A stretch of 14,384 nucleotides of DNA from assembly GCA_003527555.1 (NCBI GenBank), contig DPWT01000011.1, positions 1 to 14,384 of the forward strand, read 5' to 3'. This stretch comes from Verrucomicrobiales bacterium. Lineage in GTDB: Bacteria > Verrucomicrobiota > Verrucomicrobiia > Verrucomicrobiales > Akkermansiaceae. Made by a program: the position numbers and the translations under genes. Below the pieces are notes generated by a model that was given only the letters and a program-made list of their open reading frames with translations, was not told where the DNA came from and searched no databases. This document shows, piece after piece, positions 7,349-13,970 of this stretch (positions are counted from its first letter, which is position 1; each line of letters opens with the position of its first letter).

Positions 7349-7360
7349 GGTGTTCTCCTT
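7346..7360 (-). promoter_or_regulatory. infC translation start: AAGGAG Shine-Dalgarno plus AUA codon
   Basis: On the minus strand AAGGAG (7360-7355), six spacer bases (AACACC) and ATA (7348-7346) form the start region. It is the only canonical SD I find before any gene in the window, and it decides the start of infC. IF-3 destabilises initiation at non-AUG/GUG/UUG codons, so high IF-3 would lower its own translation. That mechanism is established for the AUU codon of E. coli infC and is inferred here. Confidence 0.8.
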
Positions 7361-7379
7361 TAGTTGTTTGTTGGAAAAT

Positions 7380-7385
7380 ATTATA
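7380..7385 (-). promoter_or_regulatory. Candidate -10 element of an infC promoter
   Basis: The minus strand reads TATAAT here, a perfect sigma70-type -10 hexamer in the thrS-infC gap. A start site about 7 bases downstream would leave a leader of about 25 bases before the AUA codon, just enough for the SD. The matching -35 region is poor: 17 bases upstream stands TTTTGC. The promoter is plausible but not proven; infC may also be read through from thrS. Confidence 0.4.
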
Positions 7386-7493
7386 CTTGGCGAAAAATCA
7401 GAGCAAAAGAATAGAGCAAATCACTCCGATCTGCTAGGTAAGAAAATATGCCAAAATCAATACGCATAAAAAAATCAACAGCCACGAGCGGGA

Positions 7494-9374
7494 TCAAAGC
7501 TCCCGGTTAGCGATTTCCTGTTGGATATTACGGACAAATTCATTGACTGGCATGGCACCCAAATCATCTCGATCTCGGTGTCTAACGGAGACCGTGCCAC
7601 TTTCCGCTTCACGTGCTCCGATGATTATCATATAGGGCACACGGTCTAGCCTGGCAAGACGAATTTTCGCTCCCACTTTGTCAGCATTTCTATCAGCACT
7701 AACACGCACACCAGCATCAGCCAATGCCGCCACGGCATCATTTGCGGCATCATTGAACTTTTCAGAGATAGGCAATACCCTAACTTGCTCAGGCGCAAGC
7801 CAGGTTGGAAATTTCCCTTCGAAATGCTCAATGAGTAAACCAGTAAAGCGCTCAAGCGATCCAAACGGCGCACGGTGTATCATTACCGGCCGGTGAGGTT
7901 TGTTATCCGCCCCTATGTAAGACAGGTCAAATCGCTCAGGCAAATTGTAATCTACTTGCACGGTGCCGAGCTGCCAGTCACGGCCAATAACATCCTTAAC
8001 CACGAAATCGATCTTCGGCCCATAAAAAGCCGCCTCCCCCTCCTCCTCGGTATAATCTACACCCAGTGTCTCCACCGCCTGGCGTAGGGCGTCTTCCGCT
8101 TTGTCCCAGTTCTCGGCATCACCAACGTATTTATCGCTATCGGGATCACGTAGTGATAACCGCACACTGTATTCGTCCATACCAAGCGTCTGAAGAACTT
8201 TTTTCACCAGCGCTAGGCAACTCTCAACCTCCTCTGCAACCTGATCCGGCGTGCAGAAAAGATGAGCATCATCTTGAGTAAATCCACGCACACGCGTCAT
8301 GCCACCCAGCTCACCCGACTGCTCCCAGCGATAGACTGTTCCAAACTCCGCCAGCCTGATGGGAAGATCACGGTAGCTGTGATGATCACTAGCATAAATT
8401 TTGATATGATGCGGACAATTCATAGGCCGCAGCATGTAACCCTCGATCGTACCCGTGTTCAGACCATTCGTGAGTGCGGAGCACGTGGCATTTTCATCAG
8501 ATAACTTGTCCAGGGCATCACGCTCCGGAATTGCAGCAAACTGACTCTCTTGGTAATATGGAAAATGACCCGACGTCCGATAGAGATCCAACTTACCTAT
8601 ATGCGGCGTAAATACCTGTGAGTAACCCTGCTTATCCAGCTCACCAGTGATAAAATCTTGGAGTGCACGGCGCAACAATCCACCTTTGGGCTTCCACAGG
8701 ATCAACCCCTGACCCACCGCCTCATCAATATGAAAAATCCCCAGCTCCTTACCGAGCTTCCGGTGATCGCGCTTCTTTGCTTCTTCTAGTTTTTCAAGAT
8801 GCTCAGTGAGCATGGTCTTATTCTTAAAACACGTCCCGTAAATACGCTGAAGCTGCGGACGAGTATTGTCACCCTTGTAAAACGCACTCGCCACACTCAT
8901 TACCTTAAATGCCTTACAGTTCCCTGTCCGTCCCACGTGCGGACCAGCACAAAGATCCCAGAAGTCACCATTCTTAAAAATCGAGATTTCCTCATCCTCA
9001 GGAATATCATTAAGTAAATCCACCTTGAATTGACTCGCCGCGTCGCGCTCAGACAACGCACCAAGTCGCCCGACCTTCGCCAGCGTCATCGCCTCATCAC
9101 GTGAAACCACCATCTTTTCAAAAGTCTGGTTCTCCTTCACAATCTTCTTCATCTCGGCCTCAATCTTCTCGAAATCATCCGGCGTAATCGAGTGCTTCAG
9201 ATCGATGTCATAGTAAAACCCAGAATCAACCGGTGGCCCGCCCGCAAGCTGCGCATCCGGCCAAATTCTTAACACAGCCGTGGCGAGCACGTGCGCACAC
9301 GAGTGCCTTAGTCGCTCTAGGTCGGACATCTGGTGACGCTCATCTAGCGTCTTACGTTCATGGTTCTCAGACAT
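7494..9374 (-). CDS. thrS: Threonyl-tRNA synthetase, lacking the TGS domain
   Basis: Class II aminoacyl-tRNA synthetase that charges tRNA-Thr. From ATG 9374 it has 626 residues. The editing domain begins almost at once: HSCAH (24-28) and C142-x3-H146 (CAGPH) are its metal-like site. The catalytic core has MNCPHH (318-323, zinc ligand Cys320), GMTRVRGFTQDDAHLF (358-373, zinc ligand His371), and MIHRAPFGSLERF (498-510, zinc ligand His500). The anticodon-binding domain starts near WLAPEQVRVLP (525-535). E. coli ThrRS carries about 65 residues before HSCAH, including a TGS domain; here only 23 precede it. An insertion of about 26 residues (about 281-309) precedes the MNCP motif. MNCPHHIKIY and RLAEFGTVYRWEQSGEL resemble cyanobacterial ThrRS. 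An in-frame ATG at 9416 would add 14 unrelated residues; neither start has an SD. Confidence 0.96.
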   Translation of the reverse strand: MSENHERKTLDERHQMSDLERLRHSCAHVLATAVLRIWPDAQLAGGPPVDSGFYYDIDLKHSITPDDFEKIEAEMKKIVKENQTFEKMVVSRDEAMTLAKVGRLGALSERDAASQFKVDLLNDIPEDEEISIFKNGDFWDLCAGPHVGRTGNCKAFKVMSVASAFYKGDNTRPQLQRIYGTCFKNKTMLTEHLEKLEEAKKRDHRKLGKELGIFHIDEAVGQGLILWKPKGGLLRRALQDFITGELDKQGYSQVFTPHIGKLDLYRTSGHFPYYQESQFAAIPERDALDKLSDENATCSALTNGLNTGTIEGYMLRPMNCPHHIKIYASDHHSYRDLPIRLAEFGTVYRWEQSGELGGMTRVRGFTQDDAHLFCTPDQVAEEVESCLALVKKVLQTLGMDEYSVRLSLRDPDSDKYVGDAENWDKAEDALRQAVETLGVDYTEEEGEAAFYGPKIDFVVKDVIGRDWQLGTVQVDYNLPERFDLSYIGADNKPHRPVMIHRAPFGSLERFTGLLIEHFEGKFPTWLAPEQVRVLPISEKFNDAANDAVAALADAGVRVSADRNADKVGAKIRLARLDRVPYMIIIGAREAESGTVSVRHRDRDDLGAMPVNEFVRNIQQEIANREL

Positions 9375-9578
9375 TGCGGCGCAAAAAAGCCACCATGGGC
9401 GAGGATTTGCAAGCATTTACGGGGAGGTATTTTGACAGTCTTAAGATGATTTAAAGAAAACTTATAACCACATAGACAGTAAGGCGATGCTCACAATCGC
9501 ATTGTACGTTTACTGTGGATTAATTGATCCATGGCTATTTGAGCGATCAAACACCACATCTCTGCCATCAAAGCCTAC
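9375..9578. other. thrS-menB intergenic region
   Basis: A 204-base gap between the start of thrS and the end of menB, both on the minus strand. It should hold the thrS promoter. A TATAAG-like hexamer occurs (minus strand, around 9463-9468) but has no good -35. No threonine-codon leader, T-box or clear terminator was recognised. The plus strand contains a TTGACA at 9432-9437 without a -10 at proper spacing. Confidence 0.4.
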
Positions 9579-10394
9579 CTATGGCACCCTTGGAAACTTA
9601 GAGAAGTCGGGCTCGCGTTTTTCGATGAAAGCATTTTTACCCTCTTTACCCTCCTCACTCATATAATATAGCATGGTGGCATTACCGGCGAGATCCAACA
9701 ACCCCATTTGGCCATCACAATCAGCATTCAATGCAGACTTCAGGCAGCGCATCGCTATAGGTGAGTGCTGGAGCATTTCACGGCACCATTTGACGGTTTC
9801 GGTTTCCAAATCAGCGAGCGGCACCACGGTGTTCACCAACCCCATCTCTAACGCTTGCTCGGCGGTATACTGCCGACACAAATACCAAATCTCACGAGCT
9901 TTTTTCTGACCTACGATTCTCGCCAAATAACTCGACCCTAGTCCACCATCAAATGATCCCACCTTGGGTCCAGTTTGGCCAAAAATCGCGTTGTCGGCAG
10001 CGATACTTAAATCACAAACCACATGCAAAACGTGACCACCACCAATGGCGTATCCAGCGACCATGGCGACAACGGGTTTTGGTAGATTCCGGATCTTGCG
10101 CTGCACATCGAGGATGTTCAATCGTGGCACTCCATCACCACCGATATAGCCCGCATGTCCGCGCACTTTTTGATCCCCACCCGAGCAGAATGCCTTATCA
10201 CCAGCCCCGGTAAGAATGATGACCCCAACTCCAGCGTCCTCGTGCGCGAGATCCAGGGATTTAAGTAGCTCCTGGGTGGTCTCCGGTCGGAATGCATTTC
10301 GCACTTCTGGCCGGTTGATGGTGATTTTGGCGATTTGTCCATCCTCTGATTTCTCATAAAGGATGTCTTCAAAGTCGTGTGCTGATGTCCACAT
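9579..10394 (-). CDS. menB: 1,4-dihydroxy-2-naphthoyl-CoA synthase
   Basis: MenB closes the second ring of the naphthoquinone by an intramolecular Claisen reaction on o-succinylbenzoyl-CoA in menaquinone synthesis. The 271-residue crotonase-fold protein has [10 protein letters not shown] (70-79, oxyanion hole and CoA site), [10 protein letters not shown] (115-124), [13 protein letters not shown] (139-151) with catalytic Ser147 and Asp149, and REIW (167-170). Gln140, Gly142 and Trp170 correspond to E. coli Q154, G156 and W184, the bicarbonate site of type I MenB, so bicarbonate dependence is expected. GNATMLYYM and DFSKFPR at the C-terminus are also type I features. It starts 18 bases after the menH stop, so the two are probably one transcript. 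No SD is present; the leader instead contains a heptamer repeat. Confidence 0.97.
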   Translation of the reverse strand: MWTSAHDFEDILYEKSEDGQIAKITINRPEVRNAFRPETTQELLKSLDLAHEDAGVGVIILTGAGDKAFCSGGDQKVRGHAGYIGGDGVPRLNILDVQRKIRNLPKPVVAMVAGYAIGGGHVLHVVCDLSIAADNAIFGQTGPKVGSFDGGLGSSYLARIVGQKKAREIWYLCRQYTAEQALEMGLVNTVVPLADLETETVKWCREMLQHSPIAMRCLKSALNADCDGQMGLLDLAGNATMLYYMSEEGKEGKNAFIEKREPDFSKFPRVP

Positions 10395-10407
10395 AATTTC
10401 AAATATT

Positions 10408-10435
10408 AAGTTTTAAGTGCTAAGTTTCAAGTGCT
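10408..10435 (+). repeat. Tandem heptamer repeat (AAGTTTY/AAGTGCT alternating)
   Basis: Four consecutive 7-base units are readable on the plus strand: AAGTTTT, AAGTGCT, AAGTTTC, AAGTGCT. A decayed fifth unit may follow. Units one and three, and two and four, are near or exact copies, so the array is also a 14-base repeat in two copies. It covers the menH stop codon and lies 14 bases from the menB start. Read in the minus-strand menH frame it encodes the last residues (KHLKLST). Short heptamer arrays of this kind are typical of spacer repeats scattered through some bacterial genomes; distribution in this genome cannot be seen. Confidence 0.75.
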
Positions 10436-11138
10436 TTGACAGGAATAGTTGGCAATGATCGGAAAACTCATCGAGCTTTTCCCAATGAACTCGATGACCG
10501 CAATCAGCGATAACCTCATGCTCGCCGTGCTGGAGTTGAGACACAGCAGAATGGGCAACGGCAGTAAACTTCTCATCACGCTCGCCTGTCAGCCACAGCA
10601 CAGGGCATTCTATGTCCTGCAAACGAGAGGAAAGATTTTGCTGATCGCCGAGCGACCAATCAATAAATGACCTAGCAATGGATGCGCGGCGATCTCTAAG
10701 AGAGCTACGATCCGGCATCGTGACTCCGGATAACACACTTTGGGAATTCCATTGATCAAGAAAATCACCCCAATCACTTCTGAGCGTGAGAGCCGACCAC
10801 TCAGCATCTTTCTTACGGCGCGCAGCCCGCTCAAGCTCAGATTTCAGACCCGTATGCGCAGAGACGATGATAGCCGCCTTCCAAAAATGAGGTCGCGCTA
10901 ACAATGCATGCAGCGCAAGCCGCCCACCCATCGAATATCCCAACAAAACTGGCTCTGGATCAACACGACTGATTTCCTCTGCGAGTGTGTCTCCAAATTT
11001 CTCCAACGACATAGGACAGCAATCGAGGAAGCGCCATAAATCAATACGGCGAACCTCACCGTGTGATGTACTCACCTTTTGGGCAAAATCACGCCAGTCC
11101 GCCGAGCTTCCGACGGCTCCGTGAAGTGCCCAAATCAT
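10413..11138 (-). CDS. menH: Alpha/beta hydrolase, probable SHCHC synthase of menaquinone synthesis
   Basis: MenH eliminates pyruvate from SEPHCHC to give SHCHC, two steps before the MenB substrate. The 241-residue protein begins with LHGAVGSSADW (5-15), the oxyanion turn. The nucleophile elbow GYSMGGR (67-73) gives Ser69, TGERDEKF (184-191) gives Asp188, and DCGHRVHWEKLDEF (212-225) gives His215, completing the triad. GYSMGGRLALH, SAHTGL, ER-x-x-R and GERDEKF are the pattern of MenH rather than of general esterases. Its position just before menB supports this. It starts 16 bases after the peroxiredoxin stop. The last seven residues come from a heptamer repeat and are probably not conserved. 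Confidence 0.88.
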   Translation of the reverse strand: MIWALHGAVGSSADWRDFAQKVSTSHGEVRRIDLWRFLDCCPMSLEKFGDTLAEEISRVDPEPVLLGYSMGGRLALHALLARPHFWKAAIIVSAHTGLKSELERAARRKKDAEWSALTLRSDWGDFLDQWNSQSVLSGVTMPDRSSLRDRRASIARSFIDWSLGDQQNLSSRLQDIECPVLWLTGERDEKFTAVAHSAVSQLQHGEHEVIADCGHRVHWEKLDEFSDHCQLFLSKHLKLST

Positions 11139-11154
11139 TTTTAATAAAATTAGA

Positions 11155-11646
11155 TTAGAGTGACTTTAAACACTCGTGAATGGCGTCAAATTGCGGCAAA
11201 TCTCCTGGACTGTCATTCACTTCCGCATATCGCACCGTGCCTGACTGATCTACCACGAAAGCTGATCGTTTTGGCACGCCTCCCATAATAAGATTTTTCT
11301 CAGGAAGAAAGGAATCATAGGCACAGCCGTAGGCTTTTGCCGCCTCGTGTTCGTAGTCACTGAGTAAGGTAATTCCAATACCTTCTTTGTCTGCCCATGC
11401 TTGCTGAGCAAAAGGATTATCTCCGGAGATACCCACCACTTTAGCATTCAGAGCCTCATACACGTCCAGCCCTTGAGTTACTGAACAGAACTCCTCAGTA
11501 CAAACGCCTGTGAATGCCATTGGCACAAACAAAAGAACCACATTAGATTTTTCCGTTAGGGATGAGAGGCTGACTGTCTGCGGCCCCTCGGACGTTAGTG
11601 TGACTAGGTTAAATTCGGGTGCTTGATCTCCTACTTGAATGTTCAT
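11155..11646 (-). CDS. Peroxiredoxin (AhpC/TSA superfamily, BCP/AhpE-like)
   Basis: A thiol peroxidase of 163 residues, probably cytoplasmic since no signal peptide is present. The active site PMAFTGVC (42-49) contains Pro42, Thr46 and peroxidatic Cys49, with Arg127 in VPKRSAF completing the site. Cys54 stands five residues after Cys49 (CTEEFC), the spacing of the resolving cysteine in PrxQ/BCP enzymes, so an intramolecular disulfide is likely. Cys108 and Cys159 are further cysteines. GISGDNPFAQQAWADKEGI is typical of this family. It precedes menH by 16 bases on the same strand, suggesting co-transcription with quinone synthesis. No SD is seen; the ATG is preceded by a run of C on the coding strand. 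Confidence 0.93.
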   Translation of the reverse strand: MNIQVGDQAPEFNLVTLTSEGPQTVSLSSLTEKSNVVLLFVPMAFTGVCTEEFCSVTQGLDVYEALNAKVVGISGDNPFAQQAWADKEGIGITLLSDYEHEAAKAYGCAYDSFLPEKNLIMGGVPKRSAFVVDQSGTVRYAEVNDSPGDLPQFDAIHECLKSL

Positions 11647-11720
11647 AATGGGGGGAATATATGTGTACTTCTCAAGTTGGCAAGAAACAACCTCGTTACA
11701 TGTCTACCCATCTCACCTAT

Positions 11721-12482
11721 TTACATTTTCTTCTCCCATCGAGAGCGTACACGCTGAAGTTCTAGGAGAGATGGACGCAGCACTAGCAATCTGCTCGCTA
11801 ATAACCACCCAGCCATGGCACCACCAAAGTGGCATGCATGGCTGATAACAAATAGCCCTGAACCACCGTTTTCTGAGATGATTTTTCCCATATGTGAGAA
11901 AACTGGAACATTAAGCGCAGGAGTCATCAGCAAAAGCAGTAGCATCGCCAAAAGTATTCCAATACCAAGGTTCTTTCGACTCACTCGAAAAGGCCACACC
12001 CTAGAAGCAGGTGAAAGTGTCGTCAGGGTCAGTAACAACGCTAGGCAACCACCAGAAATCCCGACCAATTGAGTGCCGGGGTAACCTCTACCCATCACTA
12101 CATAATCTATTACAAGGTGTAACAATCCACCAACAAACACGCCTACCATCACAATCAATACAAATTTCTTCTGTCCCAAAATATCGATTACTCTGCCGCC
12201 AACGACCCAGAGCATAAGTAAGTTGGCAACCAAATGAAACCAACCCCCATGAGCTAACGCATAAGTCACTATCTGCCACAAATGCCACTGGGAGATACCG
12301 ATCCATGATAATCCCAGCACTAAATAATTATGCTCCAACTCCGCCGTGACGAATCCACTTTCATCAACCATGCTACCGAGCCAAAATTGCACAAGAATAG
12401 CCAACACCGTGAATGCTGTCATAAAGTCAGCACCCGGCAACGGAAACTTTATGTAAGATAAATAGCGACGATATATAGGCAT
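11721..12482 (-). CDS. Rhomboid family intramembrane serine protease
   Basis: A polytopic membrane protein of 253 residues with about six hydrophobic segments, starting near residue 20. The rhomboid catalytic dyad is intact: Ser143 in GISGG (141-145) and His218 in HACHFGGAMAG (215-225). His83 and Asn87 in HLVAN (83-87) fit the oxyanion site of the second membrane segment. Rhomboids cut substrates within or next to membrane segments. A loop of about 30 residues with MTPALNVPVFSHMG separates the Ser and His helices. The C-terminus is short, basic and cytoplasmic. It lies between nuoC and the peroxiredoxin on the same strand; the substrate is unknown. Confidence 0.93.
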   Translation of the reverse strand: MPIYRRYLSYIKFPLPGADFMTAFTVLAILVQFWLGSMVDESGFVTAELEHNYLVLGLSWIGISQWHLWQIVTYALAHGGWFHLVANLLMLWVVGGRVIDILGQKKFVLIVMVGVFVGGLLHLVIDYVVMGRGYPGTQLVGISGGCLALLLTLTTLSPASRVWPFRVSRKNLGIGILLAMLLLLLMTPALNVPVFSHMGKIISENGGSGLFVISHACHFGGAMAGWLLASRLLVLRPSLLELQRVRSRWEKKM

Positions 12483-12630
12483 TGAGCTTACAGTCTATAC
12501 ACGTGCGATATACCATCACCACAGAGTAATACACTAAATATCATACTAAATATGATTGCCAAGCTTGGTCGGAGAACTACCCGCAATGGCCACGAGCTAA
12601 CAAAAAATGATCACAAAACTTACCGAGTTC
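12483..12630. other. nuoC-rhomboid intergenic region
   Basis: A 148-base spacer between two minus-strand genes. It contains a 10-base perfect palindrome, CCAAGCTTGG (12559-12568), with no loop and no following T-run, so it is not a terminator. The A/T-rich part nearer the rhomboid gene probably holds its promoter, but no -35/-10 pair stands out. Confidence 0.35.
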
Positions 12631-13185
12631 TCATTTAGCTCGCGGCTCGGCTTTCACTCTCGATCCTGCTCCGGCCGAGGTGACGAATGGGCCTCCTTCA
12701 AGAGGTGCTTCGCCCGTAAATGCCACGTCCGGCATCTCACTTGGCTTTCCAGCCAATGGAAACTCTTTACGCAATGGATGATAAGTATATCCCTCCCACA
12801 TGAGGATACGGCGCAAATCAGGATGGCCTGAGAACTTGATACCCATCATGTCCCAGATTTCTCGCTCATGCCAGTCAGCCGTTGCCCAGAGATCACTAAC
12901 TGTTGGGACCTCTTCGCTCTCGGCGATATGAGTTTTGACTCGCAGATGCACGGAGTCGTCCAGCGTTGCAAGTTCATAAACGAGTGCAAACCGTGGGTCA
13001 TCACCACTGTTATCGACACTTGAAGCATCGAGCAACATATCGAAATCTAACTCGTTTTTACAATACTCCATGACCAAACGAAAATCAGCAGGTGCCACTG
13101 TGACAGTGTGCTCACCACGAAACTCAAGTACGGTCGTGCCCTCAAATTTTTCTGATATCGTCTGGGCGGCTTGATTGGTATTCAT
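12631..13185 (-). CDS. nuoC: NADH-quinone oxidoreductase subunit C
   Basis: NuoC (30 kDa subunit) is part of the peripheral arm Q-module of respiratory complex I. The family signature is clear: ADWHEREIWDMMGIKFSGHP (103-122), then DLRRILMWEGYTYHPLRKEFPL (123-144). The 184-residue length is normal for a stand-alone NuoC, not the NuoCD fusion. It starts 18 bases after the nuoB stop. The usual partner nuoD does not follow; a rhomboid gene does. The tail beyond residue 145 is low-complexity and basic at the end. Confidence 0.96.
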   Translation of the reverse strand: MNTNQAAQTISEKFEGTTVLEFRGEHTVTVAPADFRLVMEYCKNELDFDMLLDASSVDNSGDDPRFALVYELATLDDSVHLRVKTHIAESEEVPTVSDLWATADWHEREIWDMMGIKFSGHPDLRRILMWEGYTYHPLRKEFPLAGKPSEMPDVAFTGEAPLEGGPFVTSAGAGSRVKAEPRAK

Positions 13186-13203
13186 GTTACGCTATGTGAG
13201 TAA

Positions 13204-13794
13204 TTAAGATACAAGAGACTCTGACTTCAAATCAACTGTGGACTCCTCACCGTCAATCTTCTCCTGTAGCTTCATCAAACCCTCGATTAGGGCTTCGGGA
13301 CGTGGTGGACATCCTGAAATGTAAACATCAACAGGCAAAAGCTGATCAATTCCTTGGAGCACGGCATAACTGCGATACATTCCGCCACTTGATGCACAGG
13401 CACCCATCGCAATACACCACTTCGGTTCAGGCATCTGATCCCAAACACGTTTGACCGCCAGCGCCATTTTGTATGTAACAGTTCCCGCCACAATCATCAC
13501 ATCACTCTGACGCGGCGAGAAACGCATCACTTCGGAACCAAAACGAGAAATATCAAACCGCGATGAAGCAGTCGCCATAAGCTCAATTGCGCAACACGCC
13601 AATCCCATGGGCATTGGCCAGAGTGAGTTCTTACGCATCCAGTTGATAGCCGCATCAACTCTGGTAATGATGACATTTCCTTCTATCTTAGAGTCGTAAG
13701 CGGCGTGCGCCAACTCACTGCGAACAGCTGCCGCAGCATTGAGATCTTCGGCCGCGTCGCCACTAACGCTCAGACTTGCTTTTGATGTTGTCAT
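13204..13794 (-). CDS. nuoB: NADH-quinone oxidoreductase subunit B
   Basis: NuoB carries iron-sulfur cluster N2, the final electron donor to quinone in complex I. All four ligands are present: adjacent C67-C68 in [10 protein letters not shown] (64-73), C133 in [13 protein letters not shown] (131-143), and C162 in [11 protein letters not shown] (160-170). The 196-residue protein has about 38 extra N-terminal residues (Ala-rich) before [20 protein letters not shown]. nuoA, which normally precedes nuoB, is not upstream; a divergent gene begins after a 176-base gap. Confidence 0.97.
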   Translation of the reverse strand: MTTSKASLSVSGDAAEDLNAAAAVRSELAHAAYDSKIEGNVIITRVDAAINWMRKNSLWPMPMGLACCAIELMATASSRFDISRFGSEVMRFSPRQSDVMIVAGTVTYKMALAVKRVWDQMPEPKWCIAMGACASSGGMYRSYAVLQGIDQLLPVDVYISGCPPRPEALIEGLMKLQEKIDGEESTVDLKSESLVS

Positions 13795-13970
13795 AATTTG
13801 TTAATTACTGATGAGCGCACACTACCCACGGAAACCACCATCACAAGTCCTTTTCCATGTATTTTAATCCCATTGCAACCTAGATTTCATTGCCACCGGA
13901 TAAGCCCATTTTTTTCATTTTTAGGCTTACCACATCAATATACACCGTATATAACCCTTTCCTACATCCC
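13795..13970. promoter_or_regulatory. Divergent promoter region, nuoB / secretin-like gene
   Basis: A 176-base spacer between divergent starts. It contains the 15-base interrupted palindrome ATATAC-ACC-GTATAT at 13938-13952 and, just upstream, a longer-looped inverted repeat TAAGCC (13901-13906) / GGCTTA (13924-13929) with a T-rich loop. The palindrome lies 18 bases before the plus-strand ATG, and the bases TATAAC within it could serve as a -10. No -35 is convincing on either strand. The element may be an operator or chance. Confidence 0.35.

Noticed and set aside
7468..7505. Inverted repeat CGGGA/TCCCG at the thrS stop with a later T-run, possible terminator
   Set aside because: The stem is only 5 bp and the T-run starts about 14 bases after it, too far for an intrinsic terminator; infC also follows on the same strand.
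9375..9416. Upstream ATG of thrS adding 14 residues
   Set aside because: The added sequence (MLANPRPWWLFCAA) matches nothing in ThrRS and has no SD; the ATG at 9374 is preferred, though not proven.
9432..9468. TTGACA on the plus strand with TATAAC downstream
   Set aside because: Spacing between the hexamers is 25 bases and no plus-strand gene follows.
9460..9485. ACTTATAACCACATAGACAGTAAGG resembling dispersed 'AACCACAGAG' spacer repeats
   Set aside because: There is only one imperfect unit and no internal periodicity, so no repeat can be claimed.
12559..12568. Perfect palindrome CCAAGCTTGG
   Set aside because: It is short, has no loop or T-run and no partner site; it is compatible with chance.
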